DNA of 19,635 nucleotides. Origin: Alphaproteobacteria bacterium. GTDB taxonomy: Bacteria > Pseudomonadota > Alphaproteobacteria > GCA-2731375. The first letter of the stretch is position 1; each line of letters opens with the position of its first letter. The position numbers were made by a program, and so were the translations under genes. The notes under the pieces are model-generated. The model did not search any database. It was not told the origin of the DNA and worked only from the letters and a program-made list of their open reading frames with translations. Positions 1 through 7,039 of the stretch are shown piece by piece. The stretch covers positions 1 through 19,635 of the forward strand of contig JASLMY010000073.1 in NCBI GenBank assembly GCA_030746295.1, read 5' to 3'.

Positions 1-51
1 GGTGACGGCCCGGTCCGAACCCGGATTTTGGAAGCACGGAGTGCGGCTGCC

Positions 52-1179
52 ATGACTGTGCCTTCCGCTGGCTCGATCGAGCCGCCGGTCGCGACGCCAC
101 AGGTGTTGCAATTGGAACACGACGGCCGGGTGGGCGAGCTGCTGCCGATCGTCCTCATTAATGCGCTGCTCAACATCGTCACTCTGACGCTCTACCGCTT
201 CTGGGCCAAGACACGGGTCCGGCGCTACCTCTGGTCGGGAATGCGGATGACGAGCGACCGCTTCGAGTACACCGGCCGTGGCATGGAGCTTTTCCTTGGC
301 TTTCTGATCGTGCTCGCCGTGGTGATCGTGCCGCTGATCGGGTTCAACATCCTGGCCGAGTTCTTATGGGCCACCGACGATCCGCTGCGCTACGGCGGCT
401 TCACGATAATCTCTTACCTGTTGATCTTCTTCCTCATCGGTGTCGCGATCTATCGGGCCCGGCGCTATCGGCTGAGCCGGACCGTCTGGCGCGGCATTCG
501 GCCGGCACTGGTCGGCCGATCCTCGGTCTATGGCCTCCTCTATCTGGCAATCTATCTGCTGAATGGGGCCACAATGGGCTGGTCCTATCCCTGGGGCCGG
601 ATCAGGCTCACCGAGCAGATGATGCGCGAGACCTACTTCGGCGATCGGCCGTTCCGCTTCGAGGCCCGATCGGGATCGCTCTATGGAAGGTTTGCGGTGT
701 TCTGGTTCGGCAGTATCGGCGCCGTGATTCTGGCCAGCTTGGTCGTCGGCGTGATCGGGGCGACGGCCGAGCTGCAATTGGACGAGAAGCTGGCGGATGA
801 GCCGCTTGCGGTGGCGTGGACCGCGGCGCTTATCGTCTCGTTCCTGCTCGTCTTCGGTGTGCCGGTCGCGACCCTATATGCCTTTTACAAGGCGCGCGAG
901 CTGGCCCTGATCGCCGAGTCCACGGCCTTCGAGGGCCTCGCCTTCCGTTTCGACGTCACCACCGGCAGCCTGATGTGGCTGGTGCTCGGCAACTACCTGA
1001 TAACAATACTGACGCTGACGCTCGGCTATCCTTTCGTCCAGCTTCGGAACTTCCGCTATCTCTGCCAACGCCTGCAGGCGGTTGGTACGGTCGATTTCGA
1101 GGCGATCCGACAATCGACCGCCGAACGACCGTCGGTCGGCGAGGGCCTGGCCGACGCCTTCGACGTCGGTGCCGTCTGA
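52..1179 (+). CDS. DUF898 (YjgN family) multi-pass inner-membrane protein
   Basis: A 375-residue integral membrane protein of the YjgN/DUF898 family, whose biochemical role is not established. Seen: about six to seven hydrophobic segments (roughly residues 31-48, 80-103, 116-133, 159-172, 216-237, 254-275 and 307-326). Basic-aromatic stretches typical of the family follow membrane segments: YRFWAKTRVRRYLW near residues 48-61 and YPWGRIRLTEQMM near 179-191. The frame is open to the window edge, and an in-frame TTG at 28 would add eight residues. I chose the ATG at 52 because ACGGAG lies about 10 nt upstream. The M48 protease gene begins 10 nt after the stop, so the two are probably co-transcribed. 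A role in envelope quality control with that protease is inferred from position only. Confidence 0.87.
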   Translation: MTVPSAGSIEPPVATPQVLQLEHDGRVGELLPIVLINALLNIVTLTLYRFWAKTRVRRYLWSGMRMTSDRFEYTGRGMELFLGFLIVLAVVIVPLIGFNILAEFLWATDDPLRYGGFTIISYLLIFFLIGVAIYRARRYRLSRTVWRGIRPALVGRSSVYGLLYLAIYLLNGATMGWSYPWGRIRLTEQMMRETYFGDRPFRFEARSGSLYGRFAVFWFGSIGAVILASLVVGVIGATAELQLDEKLADEPLAVAWTAALIVSFLLVFGVPVATLYAFYKARELALIAESTAFEGLAFRFDVTTGSLMWLVLGNYLITILTLTLGYPFVQLRNFRYLCQRLQAVGTVDFEAIRQSTAERPSVGEGLADAFDVGAV

Positions 1180-1189
1180 CGGCGTCGCG

Positions 1190-2266
1190 ATGGCGCTGCA
1201 ATTCCGGGGCCGCTACTTCGACGGCAAGTCGGCGCTGCGGCGCGAGGCGCGGGTCATGCTGACCGCGCAGGGAGTCGAGATCACCGACGACGAGGGCAAG
1301 CGGCTCTGGCCCTATGACAAGCTGCAGCGTCCGGAGCCGCTGCCGGGCGGTGGCGTTCGTTTCGGCTGCGAGCAGGCGCCGGACGCGCAGCTCGTCATCG
1401 AGGCGCCCGAGGCTTACGAGGCACTACGCCGCTTCGCGCCGCGCTTCCACGGCGGCGCGGCTCGCTGGCGCCGGCATCGGCGCGAGATCTTGATGGTCGT
1501 GGTGCTCGTGCTCGTCATCGTCGTTGGTGGGTTTTACGGCATTCCGCAGCTCGCCAAGCCGCTCGCCATAGCGATGCCGCAGTCCTGGACCGAGAAATTG
1601 GGCAGTGTCGTCGAGCAGGACATCGTCGGCGGCGCGCGCGACTGCGACGCGGAAGCGGGCGTCCAAGTCCTTGACCGCCTGGTCGGTCGACTGACCGCCG
1701 GTATGGATCCCGTACCCGACCTCAAGGTGCGCGTCGTCGACCGCAAGATGGTCAACGCCTTTGCCGCACCCGGCGGCCGGGTGGTGATCATGGGCGGCCT
1801 GATCGGCAAGGCCGAGAAGGCGGAGGAGGTGGCGGGTGTGTTGGCGCACGAGGTCGGCCACGTCCTGGAGCGCCACCCGACCATCAACGCGATCCGCGTC
1901 TTCGGCCTCATGACGCTGATCGACCTCGTCATGGGGGACAGCTCGACGGTGCTGGAGACGTTGGGGCAGGCCGGCGGCTTGCTGCTGCTGACCGCCTACT
2001 CGAGGGAAGATGAGCGCGCCGCCGACGAGCATGCCCTGTCGATCCTCGCGGCTGCCGGGATCGATGCCGGGGGGCTGGCGCGCTTCTTTGACCGCCTGGC
2101 GAAGAAGGACAAAGATGTGCCCGAGTTTCTGAGCTACATCGCCAGCCATCCGAAGCTGGCGGACCGCCGGGCGCTGGCGGAGGCGGCTTCCGGCCAAGGG
2201 CGTTCGCCGGCCCTGAACGATGCCGACTGGAAGGCGTTGAAGGAGATCTGCGGCGTCAAGAAATAG
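1190..2266 (+). CDS. M48 family zinc metalloprotease, membrane-anchored
   Basis: A 358-residue protein with a Ste24/HtpX-type (M48) metallopeptidase domain. Residues 1-95 form a soluble N-terminal part. One strongly hydrophobic segment at about 100-118 follows an Arg-rich stretch (RWRRHRRE), which suggests a cytoplasmic N-terminus with the protease domain in the periplasm. The zinc site is complete: HEVGH at 220-224 supplies two His ligands and the Glu base, and E275 in the EDERAADEHA stretch gives the third ligand (ExxxD, D279). These features predict an active peptidase. The ATG at 1190 fits the gap after the DUF898 gene; upstream in-frame starts would overlap that gene by about 100 bp. No clear Shine-Dalgarno site is seen, so translational coupling is likely. 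The 3' end overlaps the convergent GT9 gene by 11 bp. The natural substrate is unknown. Confidence 0.9.
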   Translation: MALQFRGRYFDGKSALRREARVMLTAQGVEITDDEGKRLWPYDKLQRPEPLPGGGVRFGCEQAPDAQLVIEAPEAYEALRRFAPRFHGGAARWRRHRREILMVVVLVLVIVVGGFYGIPQLAKPLAIAMPQSWTEKLGSVVEQDIVGGARDCDAEAGVQVLDRLVGRLTAGMDPVPDLKVRVVDRKMVNAFAAPGGRVVIMGGLIGKAEKAEEVAGVLAHEVGHVLERHPTINAIRVFGLMTLIDLVMGDSSTVLETLGQAGGLLLLTAYSREDERAADEHALSILAAAGIDAGGLARFFDRLAKKDKDVPEFLSYIASHPKLADRRALAEAASGQGRSPALNDADWKALKEICGVKK

Positions 2267-3194
2267 CGGCCCGCACCGCTTCCAGGACCTCGGGCACGCT
2301 CAGGGCCGCGAGGGGCGACCGCTGCAGGACGGTCACGCGCCGGCCGCGGGGGGCGGCGCGGGAAGGCTCGGAGCCGGCGCCGAACAGCACCACCGAGACG
2401 GTGCCCGAGATCGCTGCGATGTGCATCGGCCCGGTATCGTTGCCGACCGCGAGGCGGGCGCCGCGGGCCAGCACCACCAGCTCCTGAAGGTCGGTGCGGC
2501 CGGTCAAATCGCGGGCGCTGGCCTCGGCAGCCGTTATCGCGACACCCGCTTCGCGCTCGCTGGCGCCGCCGGCCACGACGGGGGTCAGGCCGTCGGCGAC
2601 GAGTTTCGTCGCCAGCTCGCCAAAATGGGCAAGGGGCCAGCGCTTCTCTGGCCGGTGCGGGGCGCCACCGGGCACGATCAGGGCGTAGGCCGCGGGCAGG
2701 TCGAAGCGGTCGAGGTCGGCGCTGACCCAGTCGAGCGACGGCGCCGGCACGTCGCCGATGCCGGCCGCTCCGAGCTGCTCTCTCTGACGCTCGATCGTGT
2801 GCAGGCTGCCGCGGTCCGGGTTGCGGTCCGGGTGCGAGCAGCCCTTGGCGATGCCCGACCATTCGGGCCGCGGCCGGGGAAAGAGGAAGCGGAAATAAAG
2901 GCCGGTGCGATCCGAGGTTTGCAGATCGTAGACCCGATCGAAACGGGTCTCGGCAAAGCACCGTCGCAATCTCAGCAAGGCTCGCCAATCGAGCCAACCC
3001 GGACGGTCGTCGCGCCAGACGTCGTCGAAAAAGCCACTTTCGGCCGCCAGAGCCTCGAACGCGGCCGTCGTCAGTAGCACGATCCTGGCTTTCGGGTGGT
3101 GCCGGCGGATGGCGGCAAAGGGGCCCGTGGCGAGAACCAGGTCGCCGAGGGCGCCGTGCTTGATGACCAGGATGTGCTCGTCGCGCGCCGACAT
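2256..3194 (-). CDS. Glycosyltransferase family 9 (heptosyltransferase-like)
   Basis: A 312-residue GT9 (GT-B fold) glycosyltransferase of the ADP-heptose:LPS heptosyltransferase type. The N-terminal domain opens with ILVIKHGALGDLVLA (residues 8-22), the family's loop after the first strand. The C-terminal nucleotide-sugar domain carries IVPGGAPHRPEKRWP (173-187) and the hallmark AVGNDTGPMHIAA (249-261). No signal peptide or membrane span is visible, as expected for a peripheral cytoplasmic enzyme. It lies downstream of the GT4 gene on the same strand, so both probably act in LPS core or another envelope glycan; the sugar and acceptor are not predictable. A palindromic repeat ends only 16 nt upstream of its start codon. 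Its stop overlaps the convergent M48 gene by 11 bp. Confidence 0.9.
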   Translation of the reverse strand: MSARDEHILVIKHGALGDLVLATGPFAAIRRHHPKARIVLLTTAAFEALAAESGFFDDVWRDDRPGWLDWRALLRLRRCFAETRFDRVYDLQTSDRTGLYFRFLFPRPRPEWSGIAKGCSHPDRNPDRGSLHTIERQREQLGAAGIGDVPAPSLDWVSADLDRFDLPAAYALIVPGGAPHRPEKRWPLAHFGELATKLVADGLTPVVAGGASEREAGVAITAAEASARDLTGRTDLQELVVLARGARLAVGNDTGPMHIAAISGTVSVVLFGAGSEPSRAAPRGRRVTVLQRSPLAALSVPEVLEAVRAAIS

Positions 3195-3210
3195 CGCCGT
3201 CGCGGACAGC

Positions 3211-3285
3211 CTAGTGTCCCGAATCAGAAGTTCGCATCATTCGTGGCAGGCGCCCGACGAACTTCTGATTCGATAAGGACACTAG
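3211..3285 (+). repeat. Palindromic CTAG-bounded repeat, copy A (MITE/REP-like)
   Basis: A 75-bp near-perfect inverted repeat. The left arm (3211-3234) reads CTAGTGTCC-C-GAATCAGAAGTTCG. The right arm (3258-3285) is its exact complement except for a 4-nt ATAA insertion at 3273-3276. The 23-nt loop starts with CATCATT. CTAG bounds both ends. It lies 16 bp upstream of the GT9 start codon, between GT4 and GT9 in their presumed transcript. A diverged second copy in opposite orientation follows 13 bp away. TA within CTAG is the preferred duplicated target of IS630/Tc1-mariner elements, so a non-autonomous MITE is one reading; a REP-type hairpin is another. It encodes no protein. Confidence 0.87.
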
Positions 3286-3298
3286 CAACCCATTGATT

Positions 3299-3376
3299 CT
3301 AGTGAGGTTTATGGATTTGAAGTTCCTCACGGTTCTTGCCCAAATGATGGGAGCAACTTCAAATCCACCACACTAG
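3299..3376 (-). repeat. Palindromic CTAG-bounded repeat, copy B (inverted relative to copy A)
   Basis: A 78-bp inverted repeat. The outer arms are CTAGTG (3299-3304) and CACTAG (3371-3376), followed inward by GGT/ACC. The inner arms GGATTTGAAGTT (3313-3324) and AACTTCAAATCC (3355-3366) pair perfectly. A one-sided TTAT (3309-3312) is the complement of copy A's ATAA. The loop contains AATGATG (3343-3349), the complement of copy A's CATCATT. Copy B is therefore homologous to copy A but reversed, with the bulged sides facing each other. The GT4 stop codon (TAG, 3373-3375 on the minus strand) lies inside the terminal CTAG. As RNA, the hairpin would form directly after the GT4 reading frame. Confidence 0.85.
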
Positions 3377-4551
3377 TCGCGGCCAAGGAGCCGGCGATAG
3401 ACGTCCAGCGTTTGCCCGCACATGCGCTCGAGGGAGAATTTCTCGAGCACGTTTTCCCGCGCCCGTGCCGCCATCAGATTGCGCTCCGCCCCCTTGAGGG
3501 CGAGCGCCTGGCTGAGCGCCTCGGTGAGGTTCGCGACGTCGCCGGGCCGTACCAGCCAGCCGGTCTTGCCCTCGACCACGATCTCCGGCGCGCCGCCGTG
3601 GTCGCTGGCAATGACGGGGCGGCCCATAGACTGGGCCTCGGCGATGGTGCGGCCGAAGCCTTCGGGATGGATCGAGGTCGAGACCAGGACGTCGGCCAGC
3701 ATATAGGCGGCCGGCATGTCGCGGCAGGGCGGCACAATGCGCACGCTGGCGCCGAGACGGTGGCGCTCGATCAGGCCTTCGACCTCGCGCCGGTAGGCGC
3801 TGCCGCTTCCCTCGGCGCCCAGCAGGACGCAGGTGACGTCGCTCGGATCGAGCGCCGCCAGCGCTTTCAACAGCACCGCCTGGCCCTTGATGCGACTCAA
3901 TCGAGCCGGCAGCAGGACGACGCTCTTGCCGTCTTCGAGGCGCCAAGCGTTGGCGAGCTGAATCATGCGCTCGGCGCTGACCCGAGTCGGGTCGAAGATC
4001 GTCGTGTCGACGCCGCGATGGATGGTGACGAGACGGGATTCGTCGATGCGGAAATGGCGGCGGACGTGATCGGCGATGAAGTCGGAGATGGCGATGACCA
4101 TGTCACCTTTCGCCATCACCATGTTGTACCAGTGCTTGAAGCCGTTCTCGCGGTAGGCGCCGTGGAAAGTGGTGACGAAGGGGCGCTTGGCGTGGCGGGC
4201 GGCGATCAGCGCACTCCAGGCCGGCGCGCGGCTTCTGGCGTGGACGAGGGCGACATTGCGGCGTCGGATCAGCTTGGCGAGCCGGCCGGCGTTGCGAAAT
4301 ATCGCAAGCGGGTTCTTGCGCTCGAGCGGCATTGCCATGTGCTCGGCCCCGGCTCGGGCGAGCTCGTTCTCCATCGTGCCGCCGGACGAGGCGACGACCG
4401 ACCGCCAACCGGCCGCCTTCAGGGCGCCGGCGATCTCGACCGTGCCCCGCTCGACGCCGCCGGAATTGAGTGCCGGTACCGCTTGTAGAACCACAGGCGG
4501 GCGGCTTTCCGGCCGCACGAGGCGGGTGTTAGATTGTTCCGTCAATGTCAT
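3373..4551 (-). CDS. Glycosyltransferase family 4
   Basis: A 392-residue GT4 (GT-B, retaining) glycosyltransferase. Seen: an N-terminal acceptor domain with VPALNSGGVERGTVE (residues 25-39) and the GT4-type FHGAYRENG loop (129-137). The donor domain carries LPARLSRIKGQ (214-224) and the E-x7-E motif E297/E305 within PEGFGRTIAEA, followed by the GAPEIV segment. No membrane span is present, as for cytoplasmic enzymes acting on lipid-linked or LPS acceptors. The start at 4551 (MTLTEQ) is preferred; an upstream in-frame start at 4623 would run into the divergent hydrolase gene. The TAG stop is part of the terminal CTAG of repeat copy B. GT9 lies downstream on the same strand, which suggests a two-gene envelope glycan unit. 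Donor and acceptor sugars are not predictable. Confidence 0.9.
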   Translation of the reverse strand: MTLTEQSNTRLVRPESRPPVVLQAVPALNSGGVERGTVEIAGALKAAGWRSVVASSGGTMENELARAGAEHMAMPLERKNPLAIFRNAGRLAKLIRRRNVALVHARSRAPAWSALIAARHAKRPFVTTFHGAYRENGFKHWYNMVMAKGDMVIAISDFIADHVRRHFRIDESRLVTIHRGVDTTIFDPTRVSAERMIQLANAWRLEDGKSVVLLPARLSRIKGQAVLLKALAALDPSDVTCVLLGAEGSGSAYRREVEGLIERHRLGASVRIVPPCRDMPAAYMLADVLVSTSIHPEGFGRTIAEAQSMGRPVIASDHGGAPEIVVEGKTGWLVRPGDVANLTEALSQALALKGAERNLMAARARENVLEKFSLERMCGQTLDVYRRLLGRD

Positions 4552-4565
4552 TTGGCGGCCGGGCC

Positions 4566-5333
4566 ATGAACGATAGCAGCACCGAAGAGATCCTGACGCG
4601 GGGCGACGGCACAGCAATCGCATACCACCGCATGACCGGCAAGGCGCCGGGCATCATTTTCTGCGGCGGCTTCATGTCGGATATGAGCGGCACCAAGGCG
4701 ACGGCGCTGGAGGCGCACTGCGCCGAGGCCGGGCGCGCCTTCGTCCGCTTCGACTATCGTGGTCACGGTCGTTCCTCGGGCCGTTTCGAGGACGGCACCA
4801 TCGGCCTCTGGGCCGACGATGCGATCGCGGTGCTGGACCAGGTGACCTCGGGCCCACAGGTCCTGGTCGGCTCGTCCATGGGCGGCTGGATCATGTTACT
4901 GGCGGCGAAGGCCCGGCCCGAGCGCGTCGCCGGCTTGGTCGGCATCGCGCCGGCGCCCGATTTCGTGCTTTCGATGTGGGAGGAGTTCCCGGACGAAGTC
5001 AAGCGCCAGCTCGAGACCGAGGGCGTCTATCGCAGTCCCTCGGAATACTCGGAGGAGCCCTACGCCATCACCATGGCCCTGATCGAGGACGGCCGCCGGC
5101 ACCTGGTGCTGACGGAGACGGTTCCGATCGAATGCCCGGTGCGCCTGCTGCACGGCATGCGGGACCCGGACGTGCCCTGGCAGCTCTCGCTCGAGATCGC
5201 CCGGAAGCTGGCCTCGACCGACGTCGAGATCACTTTCGTCAAGGATGGCGACCACCGCCTCTCCGAGCCCGCCGACATCGCCCGCCTCTGCCGAACGGTC
5301 GAGACCCTGGCGGCGGCGTTGGAGGCGAGCTGA
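4566..5333 (+). CDS. Alpha/beta hydrolase, ABHD10-like serine hydrolase
   Basis: A 255-residue alpha/beta hydrolase with a full catalytic triad. The nucleophile elbow is GSSMGG with S104, the acid is probably D200 in HGMRDPDVPW, and the base is H230 in DGDHRLS. The oxyanion region is FCGGFMSDMSG and the strand-4 motif is FDYRGHGRSSG. The overall pattern and length resemble bacterial homologues of mitochondrial ABHD10, described as an acyl-protein thioesterase and acyl-glucuronide esterase; substrate here is inference. No signal peptide, so cytoplasmic. An alternative ATG at 4545 would add seven residues and overlap the divergent GT4 start; the ATG at 4566 leaves 14 bp between the two genes. 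It converges on the YeeZ-like gene with a 7-bp gap. Confidence 0.85.
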   Translation: MNDSSTEEILTRGDGTAIAYHRMTGKAPGIIFCGGFMSDMSGTKATALEAHCAEAGRAFVRFDYRGHGRSSGRFEDGTIGLWADDAIAVLDQVTSGPQVLVGSSMGGWIMLLAAKARPERVAGLVGIAPAPDFVLSMWEEFPDEVKRQLETEGVYRSPSEYSEEPYAITMALIEDGRRHLVLTETVPIECPVRLLHGMRDPDVPWQLSLEIARKLASTDVEITFVKDGDHRLSEPADIARLCRTVETLAAALEAS

Positions 5334-5340
5334 AACCGCT

Positions 5341-6219
5341 TCAGTCGTCCAGGAGTGCCTTCAGGCCCTCGCGGTAGCTGGGATAGGCCAGGCGGATGCC
5401 GAGCTCGCGCTTGATGCGGTCGTTGCGGACCCGCTTGCTCTCGGCATAGAAGCTTCGCGCCATGGGTGACAGATCCGCCGTCTCGAAGGGCTCCAAGGGT
5501 GGCGGCGGCAGGCCCAAGAGCTCCGCCGCGTAGGCGATGACCTGGGCCGGTGGAGCTGCCTCGTCATCGGCGACGTTATAGACGGCACCCGGCCCCGGTG
5601 CCTGCATCGAGGCCTCAAGGACCGTCACCAGGTCGTCGATGTGAATGCGCGAGAAGACTTGTCCCGGCTTATCAATGCGCTTGGCCCGGCCCTGGCGCAC
5701 CGTCTCCAGCTGGTTGCGGCCGGGGCCGTAGATGCCGGCCAGACGGAAGATGTGCAGCGGCAGCCCGGCCTCCTCGGCGAGCCGGCGCCAGTCGACCTCG
5801 GCCCGGGTCCGGCGGCGGCCGCGCTCGGTGTTGGGCGCCGGCGCCATGGCCTCGTCGACCCAATCGCCGCCCCGGTCCCCATAGACGTTGGTGGTCGAGA
5901 GATAGCCGAGCCAGGCGAGGTTCGGGCAGCGGGAAAGCGCCTCCGCATCGGTTCTCAACACCGGGTCGCCGTCGGCGTCGGGCGGCACGGTGCTGAGGAC
6001 ATGGCTCGCACCCTGGAGGCGGCCCAGCGCGGCGTCTTCCAGGGGGCTTCCGTCGGCGAAGACGAAGCAATCGATGCCGGCGGCCGCCAGCCGTTCGGCC
6101 TCGGCCGGCTCGCGCGTCGTGCCGGCGAGGCCCCAGCCCTGGGGGCCGAGGCGTCGGCAGAGCGCTTGGCCCGTGTAGCCGAGACCGAAGCAAAAAAACT
6201 CTCGGGACTGGTTGCTCAT
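5341..6219 (-). CDS. NAD(P)-dependent atypical SDR (YeeZ-like)
   Basis: A 292-residue atypical short-chain dehydrogenase/epimerase-type protein. The Rossmann signature is FGLGYTGQAL with glycines at 12, 14 and 17. The active-site strand reads YLSTTNVYGDRGGDWVDE with Y113. A strongly basic RGRRRTRAE stretch (133-141) follows where classical SDRs place the YxxxK lysine, so catalysis may differ from standard epimerases. FRLAGIYGPGRN (158-169) and VFSRIHIDDL (188-197) are typical of this group. E. coli YeeZ and relatives have no firmly assigned reaction. It is divergent from the TPR gene with a 50-bp gap and convergent with the hydrolase. The substrate is unknown. Confidence 0.85.
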   Translation of the reverse strand: MSNQSREFFCFGLGYTGQALCRRLGPQGWGLAGTTREPAEAERLAAAGIDCFVFADGSPLEDAALGRLQGASHVLSTVPPDADGDPVLRTDAEALSRCPNLAWLGYLSTTNVYGDRGGDWVDEAMAPAPNTERGRRRTRAEVDWRRLAEEAGLPLHIFRLAGIYGPGRNQLETVRQGRAKRIDKPGQVFSRIHIDDLVTVLEASMQAPGPGAVYNVADDEAAPPAQVIAYAAELLGLPPPPLEPFETADLSPMARSFYAESKRVRNDRIKRELGIRLAYPSYREGLKALLDD

Positions 6220-6269
6220 CCGTGCCTCGAAGCCTTGCCTTCGCCGGCGAGGCGCGGGACTCTAGGCGG

Positions 6270-7031
6270 ATGCGGCCCCTCCGACAATGGTTCCTGCTGC
6301 TCGCCATCCCGTTCGCCGCGGCTATCGGCGCCGGCCATTCGGCCGTGGCAGAGGTCGACCATGCCGAGCAATACAAGGCCTGTTTGGCGCTGGTCCACCG
6401 GCAACCGCAGCAAGCCTACGAGTCGGCCGAGGCTTGGGAGGACAAGGGCGGCGGGGTCTGGGCCCGGCACTGCGCCGCGCTCGCGCTTTTCGAGCTCGGT
6501 TTCCTGACCGAGTCGGCCGAGCGTCTGGAGACGCTGGCCGGCGCCCTGCCGTCCGATTCCCGCGTCCGGCCGGCGACGCTGCTGGCCCAGGCGGCCAACG
6601 TCTGGTTGCTCGCGGACGATCTGGAGCGGGCCAAGCTGACCATTGCGGTGGCCGAGAAGATGGCACCCAAGGACGCCACGATCCTGGTCGACAAGGCCCG
6701 TATCCTCGCCGATGGCGGCGGCTATGAGGAGGCGCTGAAGGCGCTCGATCGGGCCGTTTGGCTGGCGCCGAACGATGACGACGCGCACGCCTTTCGCGCC
6801 GGTGCGTTGCGCCGTCTGGGCCAACCAAAGGCGGCGCTGGCGGCGGCCGAGGCGGCCCTGGAGCTCAACCCCGAGAACGCCGCTGCCTGGCTCGAACGTG
6901 GCTTCGCCCGGCAGGCGCTCGGCGACCTCGACGGCGCCGAGGCCGACTGGGGCGAGACGACGCGGCGCTTCAACGGCACGCCGGCGGCGGACGTGGCGCG
7001 GGCGCAGTTGGAGGCGCTGGAGCGGCGTTGA
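6270..7031 (+). CDS. Exported tetratricopeptide-repeat protein
   Basis: A 253-residue protein with an N-terminal signal peptide: basic MRPLRQ, a hydrophobic core at residues 8-20, and a likely signal peptidase I site after HSAVA (residue 27). The rest is helical and repeats with TPR character, clearest at about 133-235, where PKDATILVDKARILADGG, PNDDDAHAFRAGALRRLG and PENAAAWLERGFARQALG each begin a unit with Pro plus Asn/Asp. TPR proteins are protein-binding scaffolds; the partner is unknown. The ATG at 6270 is chosen over the in-frame ATG at 6222 because it puts the signal peptide at the N-terminus. The gene stands alone, divergent from the SDR and convergent with fadE (8-bp gap). Confidence 0.83.
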   Translation: MRPLRQWFLLLAIPFAAAIGAGHSAVAEVDHAEQYKACLALVHRQPQQAYESAEAWEDKGGGVWARHCAALALFELGFLTESAERLETLAGALPSDSRVRPATLLAQAANVWLLADDLERAKLTIAVAEKMAPKDATILVDKARILADGGGYEEALKALDRAVWLAPNDDDAHAFRAGALRRLGQPKAALAAAEAALELNPENAAAWLERGFARQALGDLDGAEADWGETTRRFNGTPAADVARAQLEALERR

Positions 7032-7039
7032 AGTGGCGC

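Noticed and set aside
28..51. TTG start at 28 for the DUF898 gene
   Set aside because: The ATG at 52 is better placed relative to an ACGGAG sequence; the extra residues have no family support.
3211..3376. CRISPR array or intrinsic terminators
   Set aside because: Only two units, palindromic and in opposite orientation with no regular spacers, so not CRISPR. No T-run follows either stem, so not classical terminators.
3412..4488. Plus-strand frame opposite the GT4 gene
   Set aside because: The GT4 motifs lie on the minus strand, and this product has no recognisable fold or motif.
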